A DNA stretch of 64,000 nucleotides from Paenibacillus phytorum (GTDB taxonomy: Bacteria > Bacillota > Bacilli > Paenibacillales > NBRC-103111): assembly GCF_013141715.1 (NCBI RefSeq), contig NZ_WHOA01000095.1, positions 41,829 to 105,828 of the forward strand, written 5' to 3'. The translations under genes were made by a program, and so were the position numbers. Within the stretch, counting starts at the first letter, position 1, and each line of letters opens with the position of its first letter. This document shows positions 27,483 to 35,729 of this stretch, in pieces. The notes beneath the pieces were generated by a model. It was given only the letters and a program-made list of their open reading frames with translations. It searched no databases and had not been told where the DNA came from.

Positions 27483-28202
27483 ATGGAAACTACGGAATTT
27501 GAGGAATCAAACCAGTCTATCCAACCTGAGGTAACTACAATATTATTGAATAAAATGCATCCTGCGATAATTGCCTTTTCCCAAGCAGACAGCAAGCTGG
27601 CTAGTCTCATTGAACTGATCGGTGATCTTACACTCACACCCAGCTACAAGCCCTTTGAGTCGCTCGTAATGTCGATTATTTCCCAACAGCTCTCGGCAAA
27701 AGCCGCTGCAACGATTAAAGCCAGAGTGAAGCTCGTTATACCGAACATCACGCCTGAGCTTGTGCTCGCTGCGGAAGAGGAGGCCATCAGGCAATGCGGG
27801 GTCTCCTATCCCAAAATCCGCTACATCCGGGACCTCAGCACAAAGGTGATAACCGGCGAGGTGGCACTCGACAATCTACAAGATTTAGATAACACAGAGC
27901 TGCTCAAACAGCTCACAAGTGTCAAAGGCATCGGCGCCTGGACGGCGGAAATGTTCCTCATTTTCACATTAGGCAGACCCGATGTCATGTCCATTGGCGA
28001 TGCCGGCCTCCAACGTGCGGCCAAATGGCTGCATACCCTTGCCGATCGCAAGGATGGTAACTACTTAGGCGAAGTTGCGCCGAACTGGGCGCCTTATCGC
28101 AGCTTTGCCTCGTTATATTTATGGCGTGCGATTGATATGGGGTTTGTGGATTCTGGCCTACAGGTGGAATCTTGCGCGAAACCAAACTTGGAGCAAGGAT
28201 AA
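27483..28202 (+). CDS. DNA-3-methyladenine glycosylase II (AlkA-type, HhH-GPD)
   Basis: A 239-residue base-excision repair enzyme that removes alkylated bases. The helix-hairpin-helix is SVKGIGAWTAEMFL near residue 147, followed after 19 residues by the catalytic aspartate D173 in SIGDAGLQRAA. The start of the GPD fold, FESLVMSIISQQLSAKAA, is at residue 58. It lacks the N-terminal beta-domain of E. coli AlkA, as in the shorter Bacillus forms. AAGGAGG lies 11 bp before the ATG. It is transcribed alone. Confidence 0.93.
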   Translation: METTEFEESNQSIQPEVTTILLNKMHPAIIAFSQADSKLASLIELIGDLTLTPSYKPFESLVMSIISQQLSAKAAATIKARVKLVIPNITPELVLAAEEEAIRQCGVSYPKIRYIRDLSTKVITGEVALDNLQDLDNTELLKQLTSVKGIGAWTAEMFLIFTLGRPDVMSIGDAGLQRAAKWLHTLADRKDGNYLGEVAPNWAPYRSFASLYLWRAIDMGFVDSGLQVESCAKPNLEQG

Positions 28203-28291
28203 ACGACTAAAGCCGTCCTTTTGGACGAGCTTGTTTGTGTCAAAGTTGATTCTAAGCAAGTTACGCCCAAAACCACATTCTCGGCCGAATG

Positions 28292-28312
28292 ATGTTGTAG
28301 AAACTACAACAT
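28292..28312. repeat. Solitary palindrome of the GTTGTA family
   Basis: ATGTTGTAG-AAA-CTACAACAT has perfect 9-bp arms. It resembles the units of arrays A and B but has no partners at 52 or 62 bp. Confidence 0.8.
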
Positions 28313-28497
28313 TAGAAGCCACGATAGCCCATCTATCTTCACAAAATTGCTTAACGACTCAAAATCGAATTTTGGAGTTATGCCCACCTGTCCTGCCTTA
28401 CCCCCTATTTCAGACCAATACTTCCTAACTCACTCGAACCCTGAACGCGCGTTGTATCGCCGCCTTATGGCGGCGGTCAAACCCCACACGATAAATC

Positions 28498-28533
28498 CAA
28501 AAAAGCGCAAGAAGCCATCCGGCCCTCGCGCTT
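28498..28533 (-). terminator. Terminator of the TetR gene
   Basis: On the minus strand AAGCGCGAG (28533-28525) pairs with CTTGCGCTT (28511-28503) with one G-T pair, followed by T6. It begins a few bases after the TetR stop. Confidence 0.85.
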
Positions 28534-28537
28534 ATGC

Positions 28538-29107
28538 TCATTTCACCGCTATTCGTAATCCTCTTAAATACGTTTTAAGCAAACGTCGTAGACTCTCGTC
28601 TCTTTCCAGCTCCATTCGGAAGCCGTTTCTATGCTCGAGTGAGGCAAAGCCATGCACCATGCTCCGAAATCCGCGTACCACGTGCAGTGCATCTTCTTCA
28701 CTGAGTCCATATGGCTCTAAAATGCGCAGCAAGAAAAGCACAACTTGGCTTCCTGCCTCTTTCAACTCAGGATCCTCGTAGTCAGGCAATGAGGAGATTG
28801 CCTCGTATAATCCTGGCTGCTTCCTAGCGAACATGACATAGGCGAAGCCTGCCGCCAGCAGCGCGTCATCTTCGGCTTTGCCAATAACAGCCTCGACCAT
28901 CGCTTCTTTAATGAGTACGAGGCCGCGTCGTGAAAGCTGCTTTCTGAGATCAGGCAAGCCTTTGATATGATTGTATAGTGACGGTGTTTTTACGTTCAAT
29001 TTAGCAGCTAATGCGGCTAGTGTCAGCTGCTCAACACCTTGTAAATCGGCCATTTCAATTGCTGCTTGAAGTACAGTCTCTGCGTCTAACCCCTGTCTGT
29101 ATGCCAC
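28538..29107 (-). CDS. TetR-family regulator (WHG-type C-terminal domain)
   Basis: A 189-residue regulator. The N-terminal helix-turn-helix reads LTLAALAAKLNVKTPSLYNH (residues 29-48). The C-terminal half, with FAYVMFARKQPGLYEAI and VVRGFRSMVHGFASLE, is of the TetR_C_33/WHG type. It follows the metallo-hydrolase gene after 21 bp and shares its promoter, whose spacer is a palindromic operator; so it most likely represses its own operon and is released by a ligand linked to the hydrolase. Confidence 0.92.
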   Translation of the reverse strand: MAYRQGLDAETVLQAAIEMADLQGVEQLTLAALAAKLNVKTPSLYNHIKGLPDLRKQLSRRGLVLIKEAMVEAVIGKAEDDALLAAGFAYVMFARKQPGLYEAISSLPDYEDPELKEAGSQVVLFLLRILEPYGLSEEDALHVVRGFRSMVHGFASLEHRNGFRMELERDESLRRLLKTYLRGLRIAVK

Positions 29108-29128
29108 GAAAGTTCCTCTTCTCTGTCT

Positions 29129-29854
29129 CTAAATTATTGCTGCATTTGTATGAAACTTTTTAGCTGCTTCTTCCAAAATACGATCCATGGTTGGGATCGG
29201 CTGCTCAATCATCCGTCCGTGTCCGACGGCCAGAAGGCTTGGCTCTAGCTGTCTCAGCTTGCGTGCGCTCGCAAGCGACACGTCTTTACTCCACGTCGCC
29301 ATCGCTGGGAACGGAAACCAGAATTTCATAACGCCCGAGACCGCTGCACCGCCACGAACTTGAAAAGCGTCCCCAGCAATCAATGCCCGACTGCGCACAT
29401 CTAGGAAAGCCATCATCCCTGGCGTATGCCCAGGAGCTGATACAGCTTGCAGCGATCCTACACGGTCGCCATCCTCAAGCAGTACATCCGGCTTCGTCTG
29501 TACAGACTTAGGAACATCTCCCTTAATCGGCGAATTCGGTTCGCCAGCTTCTAATTCTTTGCTACCCGCCAGCAGCTTGGCATCTCTTCTTGAGATATAG
29601 ACCTTAACATTCGGCAGCGCCTTTTTCAAACCGTCAAGTGCTCCAATATGGTCTCCATGTGCATGGGTAAGGACGATGCGAGTGAGCGGTTTTCCAATCT
29701 GTTCTACTGCTTGAAGAATACCTTTGACACTGAAAGGCATCGCCGCATCAATAAGCGTTAATTCATTCTCTTCCTCCACCAAATAACAATTCACCGGAAA
29801 AAATCTCGGCATAAAAGCTAGTTGATACAAAGAACCGATACGTGTAATTTTCAT
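29129..29854 (-). CDS. MBL-fold metallo-hydrolase
   Basis: A 241-residue metallo-beta-lactamase-fold enzyme. Metal ligands: THAHGDHIGALDG (residues 63-75), APGHTPG (near 140), DAFQ with the aspartate near 165, and VGHG near 216. The exact substrate is not evident; the group contains glyoxalase II-like and lactonase-like enzymes. GGGAGG lies before the ATG. It is the first gene of a two-gene operon with a TetR regulator, so induction by a toxic or signalling compound is likely. Confidence 0.9.
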   Translation of the reverse strand: MKITRIGSLYQLAFMPRFFPVNCYLVEEENELTLIDAAMPFSVKGILQAVEQIGKPLTRIVLTHAHGDHIGALDGLKKALPNVKVYISRRDAKLLAGSKELEAGEPNSPIKGDVPKSVQTKPDVLLEDGDRVGSLQAVSAPGHTPGMMAFLDVRSRALIAGDAFQVRGGAAVSGVMKFWFPFPAMATWSKDVSLASARKLRQLEPSLLAVGHGRMIEQPIPTMDRILEEAAKKFHTNAAII

Positions 29855-29886
29855 AATAACGCCTCCCGTTTACTATTTATATTAGT

Positions 29887-29915
29887 ATAATAACTAATGT
29901 CATTAGTTTTGTAAA
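29887..29915 (-). promoter_or_regulatory. Promoter with TetR operator filling the -35/-10 spacer
   Basis: Minus strand TTTACA (29910-29915), 17-bp spacer, TATTAT (29887-29892). Within it AACTAATG-T-CATTAGTT (29892-29908) is a perfect 17-bp palindrome; binding there would block the polymerase completely. Confidence 0.85.
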
Positions 29916-30016
29916 GAGGGGAATTGCCTTAAATCCATTTTTTTCTCCATTATGGTAAAATAAAATAGATCTCATATTTGTACTAAAGCCTATTTCGATA
30001 AAGCGAGGAACCCCAC

Positions 30017-31093
30017 ATGAATACAGAAACGTTAGAGCTTTTTCGGACACTGACTGAAATGCAAGCAGCGCCCGGTTTTGAACGAGAAATCCGCAAGTAT
30101 GTTCGCGGTGAATTGGAAAAATATACAGACGAGTTCGTTCAGGATGGACTCGGCAGCTTATTCGGTATCCTGCGTGGCGACGACACAGGCCCTAAGATCA
30201 TGGTGGCCGGTCATTTCGACGAGGTCGGCTTCATCGTGAGCGGCATCACGGAACATGGCACCATCAAGTTCCAGCCGCTCGGCGGCTGGTTCAGTCAAGT
30301 ACTGCCCGCGCAGCGCGTGCAAATTATGACGGATCAAGGGCCGATCATCGGCGTAATCGGCTCAGTTCCCGTGCACTTGCTGGACGAAGCGGCACGCAGC
30401 AAGCCCGCAGACATCAAGACGATGTATGTTGACATCGGCGCTGAAGATAAAGCCGATGCTCAGCGCATCGGCGTTCGTCTCGGGCAGCAGATTGTTCCCA
30501 TCTGCCCGTTCACACCCCTGGCCAATCCGAAGCGGATTATGGCCAAGGCTTGGGACAATCGCTACGGCGTCGGCCTGGCGATTGAGCTGATGAAGGAGCT
30601 TCACGGCGGGCCGAAGCTCCCGAATGTCCTGTACGCCGGTGCGACCGTACAGGAAGAGGTCGGCCTGCGCGGCGCACGGACGGCTGCGAATCTCATCCAG
30701 CCGGACTTGTTCTACGCGCTGGATGCCAGCGCCGCCGGGGATATGACCGGCGACCGCAATGCCTTTGGGCAGCTAGGGCGCGGGGCGCTGCTGCGTATCT
30801 TTGATCCCACGATGATCACCCACCGTGGGATGGTCGAGTTCATTCTTGATACGGCGGAGACGCATAAGATTCCGTATCAGTACTTCATCTCGGCGGGCGG
30901 GACAGACGCCGGACAGGTGCACGTGCAAGGCAGCGGCATTCCCTCTGCCGTCATCGGTGTTTGCGCGCGCTACATTCATACATCCGCGTCCATTCTTCAC
31001 GTGGATGATTATGCCGCCGCGAAGGAACTGCTGATCAAGCTCGTGCAAGCGAGCGATCGCACAACATTGAATACGATCCACGCTCAAGCGTAA
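30017..31093 (+). CDS. M42-family metallopeptidase (glutamyl aminopeptidase/endoglucanase-like)
   Basis: A 358-residue cytosolic aminopeptidase of family M42 that forms large tetrahedral complexes and trims peptides. Metal and catalytic residues are visible as [13 protein letters not shown] (His at about 66), [14 protein letters not shown] (Asp near 182), [11 protein letters not shown] (Glu pair near 213), LDASAAGD (Asp near 235) and a late [19 protein letters not shown] precedes the ATG. It is transcribed alone and ended by a good terminator. The middle of the gene is GC-rich compared with its neighbours. Confidence 0.95.
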   Translation: MNTETLELFRTLTEMQAAPGFEREIRKYVRGELEKYTDEFVQDGLGSLFGILRGDDTGPKIMVAGHFDEVGFIVSGITEHGTIKFQPLGGWFSQVLPAQRVQIMTDQGPIIGVIGSVPVHLLDEAARSKPADIKTMYVDIGAEDKADAQRIGVRLGQQIVPICPFTPLANPKRIMAKAWDNRYGVGLAIELMKELHGGPKLPNVLYAGATVQEEVGLRGARTAANLIQPDLFYALDASAAGDMTGDRNAFGQLGRGALLRIFDPTMITHRGMVEFILDTAETHKIPYQYFISAGGTDAGQVHVQGSGIPSAVIGVCARYIHTSASILHVDDYAAAKELLIKLVQASDRTTLNTIHAQA

Positions 31094-31137
31094 TCTTATT
31101 CTTTTTAAGCTTTCCTATAAGATTCAGTACGAAAAGT

Positions 31138-31175
31138 GGTTGAGCAGAATGTATTTCCTGCTCAACTGCTTTTTT
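31138..31175 (+). terminator. Terminator of the M42 peptidase gene
   Basis: GTTGAGCAG and CTGCTCAAC form a perfect stem around an 11-base loop, then CTGC and T6. Confidence 0.9.
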
Positions 31176-31315
31176 GTTTTGGTTTCTCTCTACTTTCCAT
31201 TGCACATCGTAGATGAAGTACGATTGAAAAGGAGATTTTTAAGCAAATATAGAACTTATGTTCCAATATATGGTATAATTAGCAGAATCATTGGATTATA
31301 GAAAGAAGGACGACT

Positions 31316-31753
31316 ATGACGTATACCATTCGTGAGGCTACATCCCAAGATACCAAACAAATTAGCAGCTTTGTTTCTGAGCGTACCGGCAAGGCCATTT
31401 CACCTTTACACATTGAAAATAGGCTGCATTTTATGCGTGAGAACCCGGATGAATCACTTTATGTGTATGAGGAGAAGAATCAAATTCTCGGTACATTAGG
31501 CTTCCGTATTCGCCATGGCTCCGATATGATTTTGAAATTCAGTGAAATCTCCGTCATTTCTGTAGATGAAACGAAGAACCGTCAAGCAGCCGCAGATAAA
31601 TTAAAAAGCTATGCCGAGCAGCTAACCAGTAAACATGCCTGCTCTGGTATGTGGTGGATCACTGGATCAGAGAAGAACGATGAGTCACGGGCCACCAATG
31701 AGCCATTAGGCTTTCATGAGACGGGTTACCGATTCGTTAAACGATTTCTCTAG
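31316..31753 (+). CDS. GNAT-family N-acetyltransferase
   Basis: A 145-residue single-domain GNAT protein. The N-terminus YTIREATSQDTKQISSFV is the typical first strand and helix; an acetyl-CoA-binding region would be at VDETKNRQAAADKLKSYAE, though the R/Q-x-x-G-x-G/A loop is degenerate. Target unknown. AGAAGGA lies before ATG 31316. Two small genes follow closely and may be in the same transcript. Confidence 0.78.
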   Translation: MTYTIREATSQDTKQISSFVSERTGKAISPLHIENRLHFMRENPDESLYVYEEKNQILGTLGFRIRHGSDMILKFSEISVISVDETKNRQAAADKLKSYAEQLTSKHACSGMWWITGSEKNDESRATNEPLGFHETGYRFVKRFL

Positions 31754-31790
31754 AAAATCGGGAATATGTTTACACTAAGGAGTGAAAGAC

Positions 31791-32174
31791 ATGTCATCTG
31801 GATTTAACATGGGGCCTTTTCCTGGTGGAAATGGCGGAGATCTTTTTCTAATTATCTTTACGTCTGTACTCGTTCTTATCATTGGCACTTTTATCATTTT
31901 GATTATTAAATCACTTATGGCATGGTCATCCAATAATGCCTCCCCCATCCAAAGCCTGGACTGTAAGGTCGTGGCCAAAAGAATGCATGTCAGCGGTGGT
32001 TCTGGAGATTCAAGTGCAAGTACAAGTTATTATGCCACCTTTGAATTTGAAGATCGAAGAAGGCTCGAGTTAAGGGTGGGGAGGGAGCAGTTTGGTTATA
32101 TCGTAGAGGGGGACCAGGGAACACTAACGTACCAAGGCACAAGGTTCAAGGAATTCTCTCGTCCTCTTTTATAA
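31791..32174 (+). CDS. DUF2500-family membrane protein
   Basis: A 127-residue protein with one membrane segment (residues 18-43, DLFLIIFTSVLVLIIGTFI region) and a C-terminal cytoplasmic or extracytoplasmic domain with YYATFEFEDRRRLELRV and GDQGTLTYQGTRF, the DUF2500 pattern. ATG 31791 follows AAGGAG by 8 bp; a GTG at 31782 lies in the ribosome site. Function unknown. It lies 37 bp after the GNAT gene. Confidence 0.82.
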   Translation: MSSGFNMGPFPGGNGGDLFLIIFTSVLVLIIGTFIILIIKSLMAWSSNNASPIQSLDCKVVAKRMHVSGGSGDSSASTSYYATFEFEDRRRLELRVGREQFGYIVEGDQGTLTYQGTRFKEFSRPLL

Positions 32175-32195
32175 AATTAATAAGGAGTGCTTCGT

Positions 32196-32582
32196 ATGAC
32201 ACATCAGTTTGTAAGCATCAAAGGCTTAGAATTGGTCGCCAAGGTAAGGGTTTTCTGCATGGAACTGCCTGAAGTAGAAGAAAAAGTGGATGGCTTCGGA
32301 CATATCACCTTCCGCGTGAAAGATAAACCCTTCGTGATGATGGGCGAGAAGGATGGTCAACCATCTACAGCTATCAAAACGAACCTGACAACACAAGAGT
32401 TCCTCCTTCATCAAGAGGGTACACCCTACCACAAAACGCCCTACATTGGACAGCATGGCTGGATTTCAATTCTAGATACAGACAAGGTCCCTTGGAAGGA
32501 AATCGAGGACCTGATGATGGAAGGATATGCCCGGACGGCTCCGAAAAAGCTTCTCAGCCAGCTGCAAGCAACTCGGAAATAG
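32196..32582 (+). CDS. MmcQ/YjbR-family protein
   Basis: A 128-residue protein of the YjbR (CyaY-like fold) family, with ELPEVEEKVDGFGHITFRV near residue 23 and the end motif GWISILDTDKVPWKEIEDLM. DNA-binding has been suggested for the family; the role is unproven. ATG 32196 follows AAGGAG by 9 bp. It is 21 bp after the DUF2500 gene, so probably the last gene of a three-gene unit. Confidence 0.88.
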   Translation: MTHQFVSIKGLELVAKVRVFCMELPEVEEKVDGFGHITFRVKDKPFVMMGEKDGQPSTAIKTNLTTQEFLLHQEGTPYHKTPYIGQHGWISILDTDKVPWKEIEDLMMEGYARTAPKKLLSQLQATRK

Positions 32583-32686
32583 CTGCATGTTTCGGTTGGC
32601 TTCTTGCCATTAACCCCTGTTTTCGGGGCAAGTTACACAGAGTTGCCTCTCCAAGTAGTCTAGTATCTAAACCTCAGTCAATCATT

Positions 32687-32870
32687 CGATGATTTTCATC
32701 ATTAAAGTGATGATATTGAGCAGTCCCCCATACCCCGACTTTAACAATGAAAAGCACGCTTACGACAGGAGATTTCTCATACAAGCCATGTAGATAGTAA
32801 TATAACGATGTTTTTCATCGTTATATTGATGATACGGAGCAGTATCCCGACTTTAACGATGAAAAACACC
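32687..32870. repeat. Array D: two 120-bp units with GATG/CATC palindromes
   Basis: A block starting at 32687 and one at 32806 share GATG-N5-CATC, then TGATGATA..GAGCAGT, CCCGACTTTAAC and AATGAAAA/GATGAAAA with CAC. The second block has perfect arms ATAACGATG-T5-CATCGTTAT (32802-32824). Palindrome centres are at about 32694, 32752, 32813 and 32864 (58, 61, 51 bp), the first gap including about 7 extra bases. Confidence 0.75.
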
Positions 32871-32991
32871 CTTATGAGCAGAAGAGTTCACATTAGAGTG
32901 CAGAGTAGATAGGAATGTCGTCAGTTGGATCGTGCTGCGGTTGGAAGAAAAGGTTATGGAGATAGCGTGGTAGAGAGTGAAAATCACACTA

Positions 32992-33174
32992 CATGCATTT
33001 TGTGCATCTAAATTTACGAGTTGAACGTTTGTTGGAGGAATTTACTGCAAAATGTACAGGTAATTTCTCCTGATTGGGTCCAAAAGGGCAATTTCATAGA
33101 AATTTGATGCAGGAAATGCAGCAAATTGAAACACAAAGCCTAACTAAAGCGAAATTAACTGCATGTTATACATC
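32992..33174. repeat. Array C: four TGCA-N5-TRCA palindromes
   Basis: CATGCA-TTTTG-TGCATC, ACTGCA-AAATG-TACAGG, GATGCA-GGAAA-TGCAGC and ACTGCA-TGTTA-TACATC have centres at 33000, 33052, 33114 and 33166, i.e. 52, 62 and 52 bp apart. Confidence 0.82.
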
Positions 33175-33499
33175 AAATGGTGTTCGAGCAGTCCAAAGAG
33201 TGTCGCGTGCTAGAGGAGTCTAGTTGATACCTCACACTCAAGAGGAAGGTTGATTGTGTTGAACACTTCCCGCTAGCAATGGAAATCGGCATCAAACCAG
33301 CATAGCCTCACTCGCCCCAGAAGCAGTTCACTCGCGACAATCACGCTCACAAATCGAGTTCCACCCCGAGATTGCAAGTTCACTTAGCGCTCACAAACAA
33401 GAAATCAGGATTTAGCCTAAAAACAAAGTATACGGAAGGAATTCAACGAATAACCTAAATTTGTCGGCTAAAATCAGATTTTATCGAATAATCTGAATA

Positions 33500-33528
33500 T
33501 TTACAATATTTTAATAATGGGCTATTAT
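33500..33528 (+). promoter_or_regulatory. SigA-type promoter of a non-coding RNA
   Basis: TTTACA (33500-33505), exactly 17 bp, TATTAT (33523-33528). It points at a region with no reading frame; transcription would begin near 33535. Confidence 0.75.
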
Positions 33529-33534
33529 AAGAGC

Positions 33535-33710
33535 AGGCCCACTTGAAGGACAAGCCGCACAGACGGTACGGCACCCTGATAGGAGCCAGGATATTCTCAA
33601 CTTAGGAAGGGGATAGTCCAATGGACCACGTTAGCGAAACATGCCCACTTTTACTTCAAACGACGGAAGAAAAGGTGCGGGAACGGTTTTTCGTTCATCG
33701 GGCATGTGGG
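33535..33710 (+). ncRNA. Structured non-coding RNA candidate
   Basis: Starts seven bases after a good promoter and has no reading frame. Long-range pairing closes the domain: CCCAC (33538-33542) with GTGGG (33706-33710), and CATGCCC (33640-33646) with GGGCATG (33700-33706), these two sharing one base. Local hairpins are GCCG/CGGC (33554-33572), CCTG/CAGG (33575-33590), GTCC-AAT-GGAC (33616-33626) and GAACG-N6-CGTTC (33681-33696). Unpaired stretches such as AGGAAGGGGATA could be conserved. I could not name the class with confidence; raiA-type RNA of Bacillota is one possibility. The 3' end may be at 33710 or extend to the hairpin at 33841-33877. Confidence 0.6.
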
Positions 33711-33840
33711 AATCCAACACGGTAAATGTGAATAGCGTTTATTCGAGGAAAGGATCCGTTCGTAAGTAATGTCGTAATTTGCAACGTTAGTTGATTGATT
33801 GGAGTTGTGTAGGTACAATTGAATACCATTATTGATCCTT

Positions 33841-33877
33841 AGGGACCTCCGGTTATCATAGATAAGCGGGGGTCTCT
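33841..33877. terminator. Long hairpin between the RNA candidate and the kinase gene
   Basis: AGGGACCTCCG and TTATC pair with GATAA and CGGGGGTCTCT around ATA, about 16 bp with two G-T pairs and one mismatch. It lies between converging units; neither side has a long T run, so its efficiency as terminator is uncertain. Confidence 0.6.
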
Positions 33878-33892
33878 ATTTGCGTTCACTCC

Positions 33893-34978
33893 TTACTTTG
33901 GCAGCGGTAGTCGAACTGTAAATGTGGTCTTCTCTTCCGGCGCACTGACTACGGAAATAGTTCCCTGATGCATTTCGGTAATTTTCTTCACGATAGACAG
34001 GCCAAGTCCATTACCGCCAGACGTTCGATTTCTGGATTTATCTGCTTTATAAAAACGTTCAAAAATATGCGCTCGATCCTCCTCCGAAATGCCCGCCCCA
34101 TTATTTGATATTCGGATAATCCCTTCTTCCCCGCTGCTTGTGAGATGAACGCCGATCGTTCCGCCATTAGGCGTGAATTTGATAGCGTTATGAATCAGAT
34201 TGGTCCATACCTGGCTCAGCAGGTCTTCGTCAGCAATTAGTGTAATCTCCTCTAGTTCAACATCCATCTCTATGTCTTTATCCACCCACTGTGGTTCGCA
34301 GGCCAGAATATGATTGCGTATTTGCTTATCCAGCCGGTAACTTTTCGGCTCAAATGGGTGGTGCTGCGATTCTAACGAAGATAGCTTCAGTAAGTTATCG
34401 CTAAGCTTGGATAGCCGAGTACTCTCAGCTTCAATGATTTCTAGATAATGCTTTCGCTCCTCAGCTGTAATCTGGTCATTCTGTAGAGCGCGGGAGAAGC
34501 CGCTAATCGAGGTCAGTGGCGACTGAATTTCGTGGGATACGTTGGAGATGAATTCCTGCCTCATTTTCTCTAACTGCCCTAATTCAACGGCCATGTTGTT
34601 GATTGAATCCACCAGCTCCACGAAAGGACCACCATGTGGATTATTATCGACGGACACGTTGAAATCCCCTCTAGACATACTTTGAATCGCCTGAACCATC
34701 GTTTTAAAGAAGAGCATTTGCTTACTGCGGAAAAACCTGCCTAGGAAGGCCATGGTTATTCCCCAAAGAAACATGCCGCCGAGCGAATTGATCAATTGGA
34801 CAACGACCGCTGAAGGGCGCTTGTTGATAGACGCAAATAGCCATTCTGTCCCGTAAAAGGCTGCCAACCAATAAAGAATAATAAGCACAAAAATGCTTAC
34901 AGCAGACAAAAAGCCGCGTACCCGCTGAGCTTTTGTCATTTTGCTCTTTACTAACCTCTTTCGCTTCTTCATTCTCAT
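33893..34978 (-). CDS. Sensor histidine kinase, intramembrane-sensing type
   Basis: A 361-residue kinase with two membrane segments (about 22-44 and 61-82) joined by only some 16 residues outside, so it has no extracytoplasmic sensor domain. A HAMP-like region follows, then H149 in FISNVSHEIQSPLTS, the N box NLIHNAIKF, and G boxes ISNNGAGI and GGNGLGLSIV. Such kinases sense the membrane state or a partner transporter. It overlaps the regulator gene by four bases (ATGA), and an efflux pump gene lies upstream on the same strand, which suggests drug or envelope-stress sensing. Confidence 0.95.
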   Translation of the reverse strand: MRMKKRKRLVKSKMTKAQRVRGFLSAVSIFVLIILYWLAAFYGTEWLFASINKRPSAVVVQLINSLGGMFLWGITMAFLGRFFRSKQMLFFKTMVQAIQSMSRGDFNVSVDNNPHGGPFVELVDSINNMAVELGQLEKMRQEFISNVSHEIQSPLTSISGFSRALQNDQITAEERKHYLEIIEAESTRLSKLSDNLLKLSSLESQHHPFEPKSYRLDKQIRNHILACEPQWVDKDIEMDVELEEITLIADEDLLSQVWTNLIHNAIKFTPNGGTIGVHLTSSGEEGIIRISNNGAGISEEDRAHIFERFYKADKSRNRTSGGNGLGLSIVKKITEMHQGTISVVSAPEEKTTFTVRLPLPK

Positions 34979-35652
34979 GTTCGCAGCACCTCCATCCGAT
35001 AACCTAACCCACGGATTGTTGCGATCCGAAAAGCGTGCCGCTCCTCAGGAAAGCGCTCGCGAAGCCGATTAATGTGCACATCTACGGTGCGTTCGTTACC
35101 TTCGTAATCGAAGCCCCAAATCTGCTCGATCAACTGGTCACGCGAGAAGGTTTTGCCTGGATAGCTCGCCAACTTATAGAGCAGCTCGAATTCTTTGAGC
35201 GGTAAGGTGACGCTCTCGGAGCCTACGGTTACTTCGTAGGTTTTGCGGTTCATGCTCAGGTCTCCGACCTGAACCGTTTGGGAAGAAGCAATTTTGTAAC
35301 GCTTCAGCAGCGCCTTCACTCGCATCGCCAGCTCCACAGGCTCGAACGGCTTGACGAGGTAATCGTCGGTGCCCAGCTCGAAGCCTTTGACCTTCTGCGA
35401 GGTTTCGCCTTTGGCGGTGAGCATAAGCAGAGGGATATCGTAATGCTCCCTCAGCTCTTTGCACAGCTCCCACCCGTCCATATTCGGCATCATGATATCC
35501 ATGATCACCATGTCGACTTGGACGGTTTCGAGTTGTTTTAGCGCATCTGCGCCGTCAGAGGCTTCGATGACATCGAAGCCTTCTTTCAGCATGAAGACGC
35601 GGACGAGCTCGCGTATATAAGGATCATCATCTACGATCATAATGGGTGCCAT
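34975..35652 (-). CDS. OmpR-family response regulator
   Basis: A 225-residue regulator with phospho-acceptor D52 (VIMDIMMPNMDG), acidic pocket DDD at 8-10, YLVKPFEP and a C-terminal winged helix (TVDVHINRLRERF). It is coupled by overlap to the kinase gene and lies 77 bp after the efflux pump gene on the same strand with no terminator visible between them, so the three may form one operon in which the pair controls the pump. Confidence 0.95.
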   Translation of the reverse strand: MAPIMIVDDDPYIRELVRVFMLKEGFDVIEASDGADALKQLETVQVDMVIMDIMMPNMDGWELCKELREHYDIPLLMLTAKGETSQKVKGFELGTDDYLVKPFEPVELAMRVKALLKRYKIASSQTVQVGDLSMNRKTYEVTVGSESVTLPLKEFELLYKLASYPGKTFSRDQLIEQIWGFDYEGNERTVDVHINRLRERFPEERHAFRIATIRGLGYRMEVLRT

Positions 35653-35729
35653 AGTGTAGCCTCACTTTTTAAGTCTTGTATCCTTTTATTAAATCTTTAT
35701 TTCTTTCTAGCATACAACAGCAAACGGGT

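Larger units (their letters stand above)
28203..28537. other. Gene-free stretch with several hairpins between convergent genes
   Basis: Visible: CGTCC-TTTT-GGACG just after the alkA-type gene, the palindrome at 28292-28312, an imperfect one around 28366, the perfect hairpin CGCCGCC-TTAT-GGCGGCG at 28458-28475, and the TetR terminator. No gene is supported. Confidence 0.7.
32583..33499. other. Gene-free stretch rich in palindromes
   Basis: No coding frame is supported. It holds arrays D (32687-32870) and C (32992-33174), repeated AGTTCACTYNGCG-like blocks at 33326 and 33379, and a perfect 15-bp palindrome TAAAATC-A-GATTTTA at 33469-33483 just before the RNA promoter. Confidence 0.8.

Noticed and set aside
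33308..33485. Fifth palindrome array around the AGTTCACT and AAATC-GATTT repeats
   Set aside because: Some pairs are 52-56 bp apart but no consistent four-unit pattern could be laid out.
33535..33710. RNase P, tmRNA, SRP or 6S RNA
   Set aside because: Hallmark sequences such as the RNase P core, the tmRNA tRNA-like ends and the SRP tetraloop region are absent.
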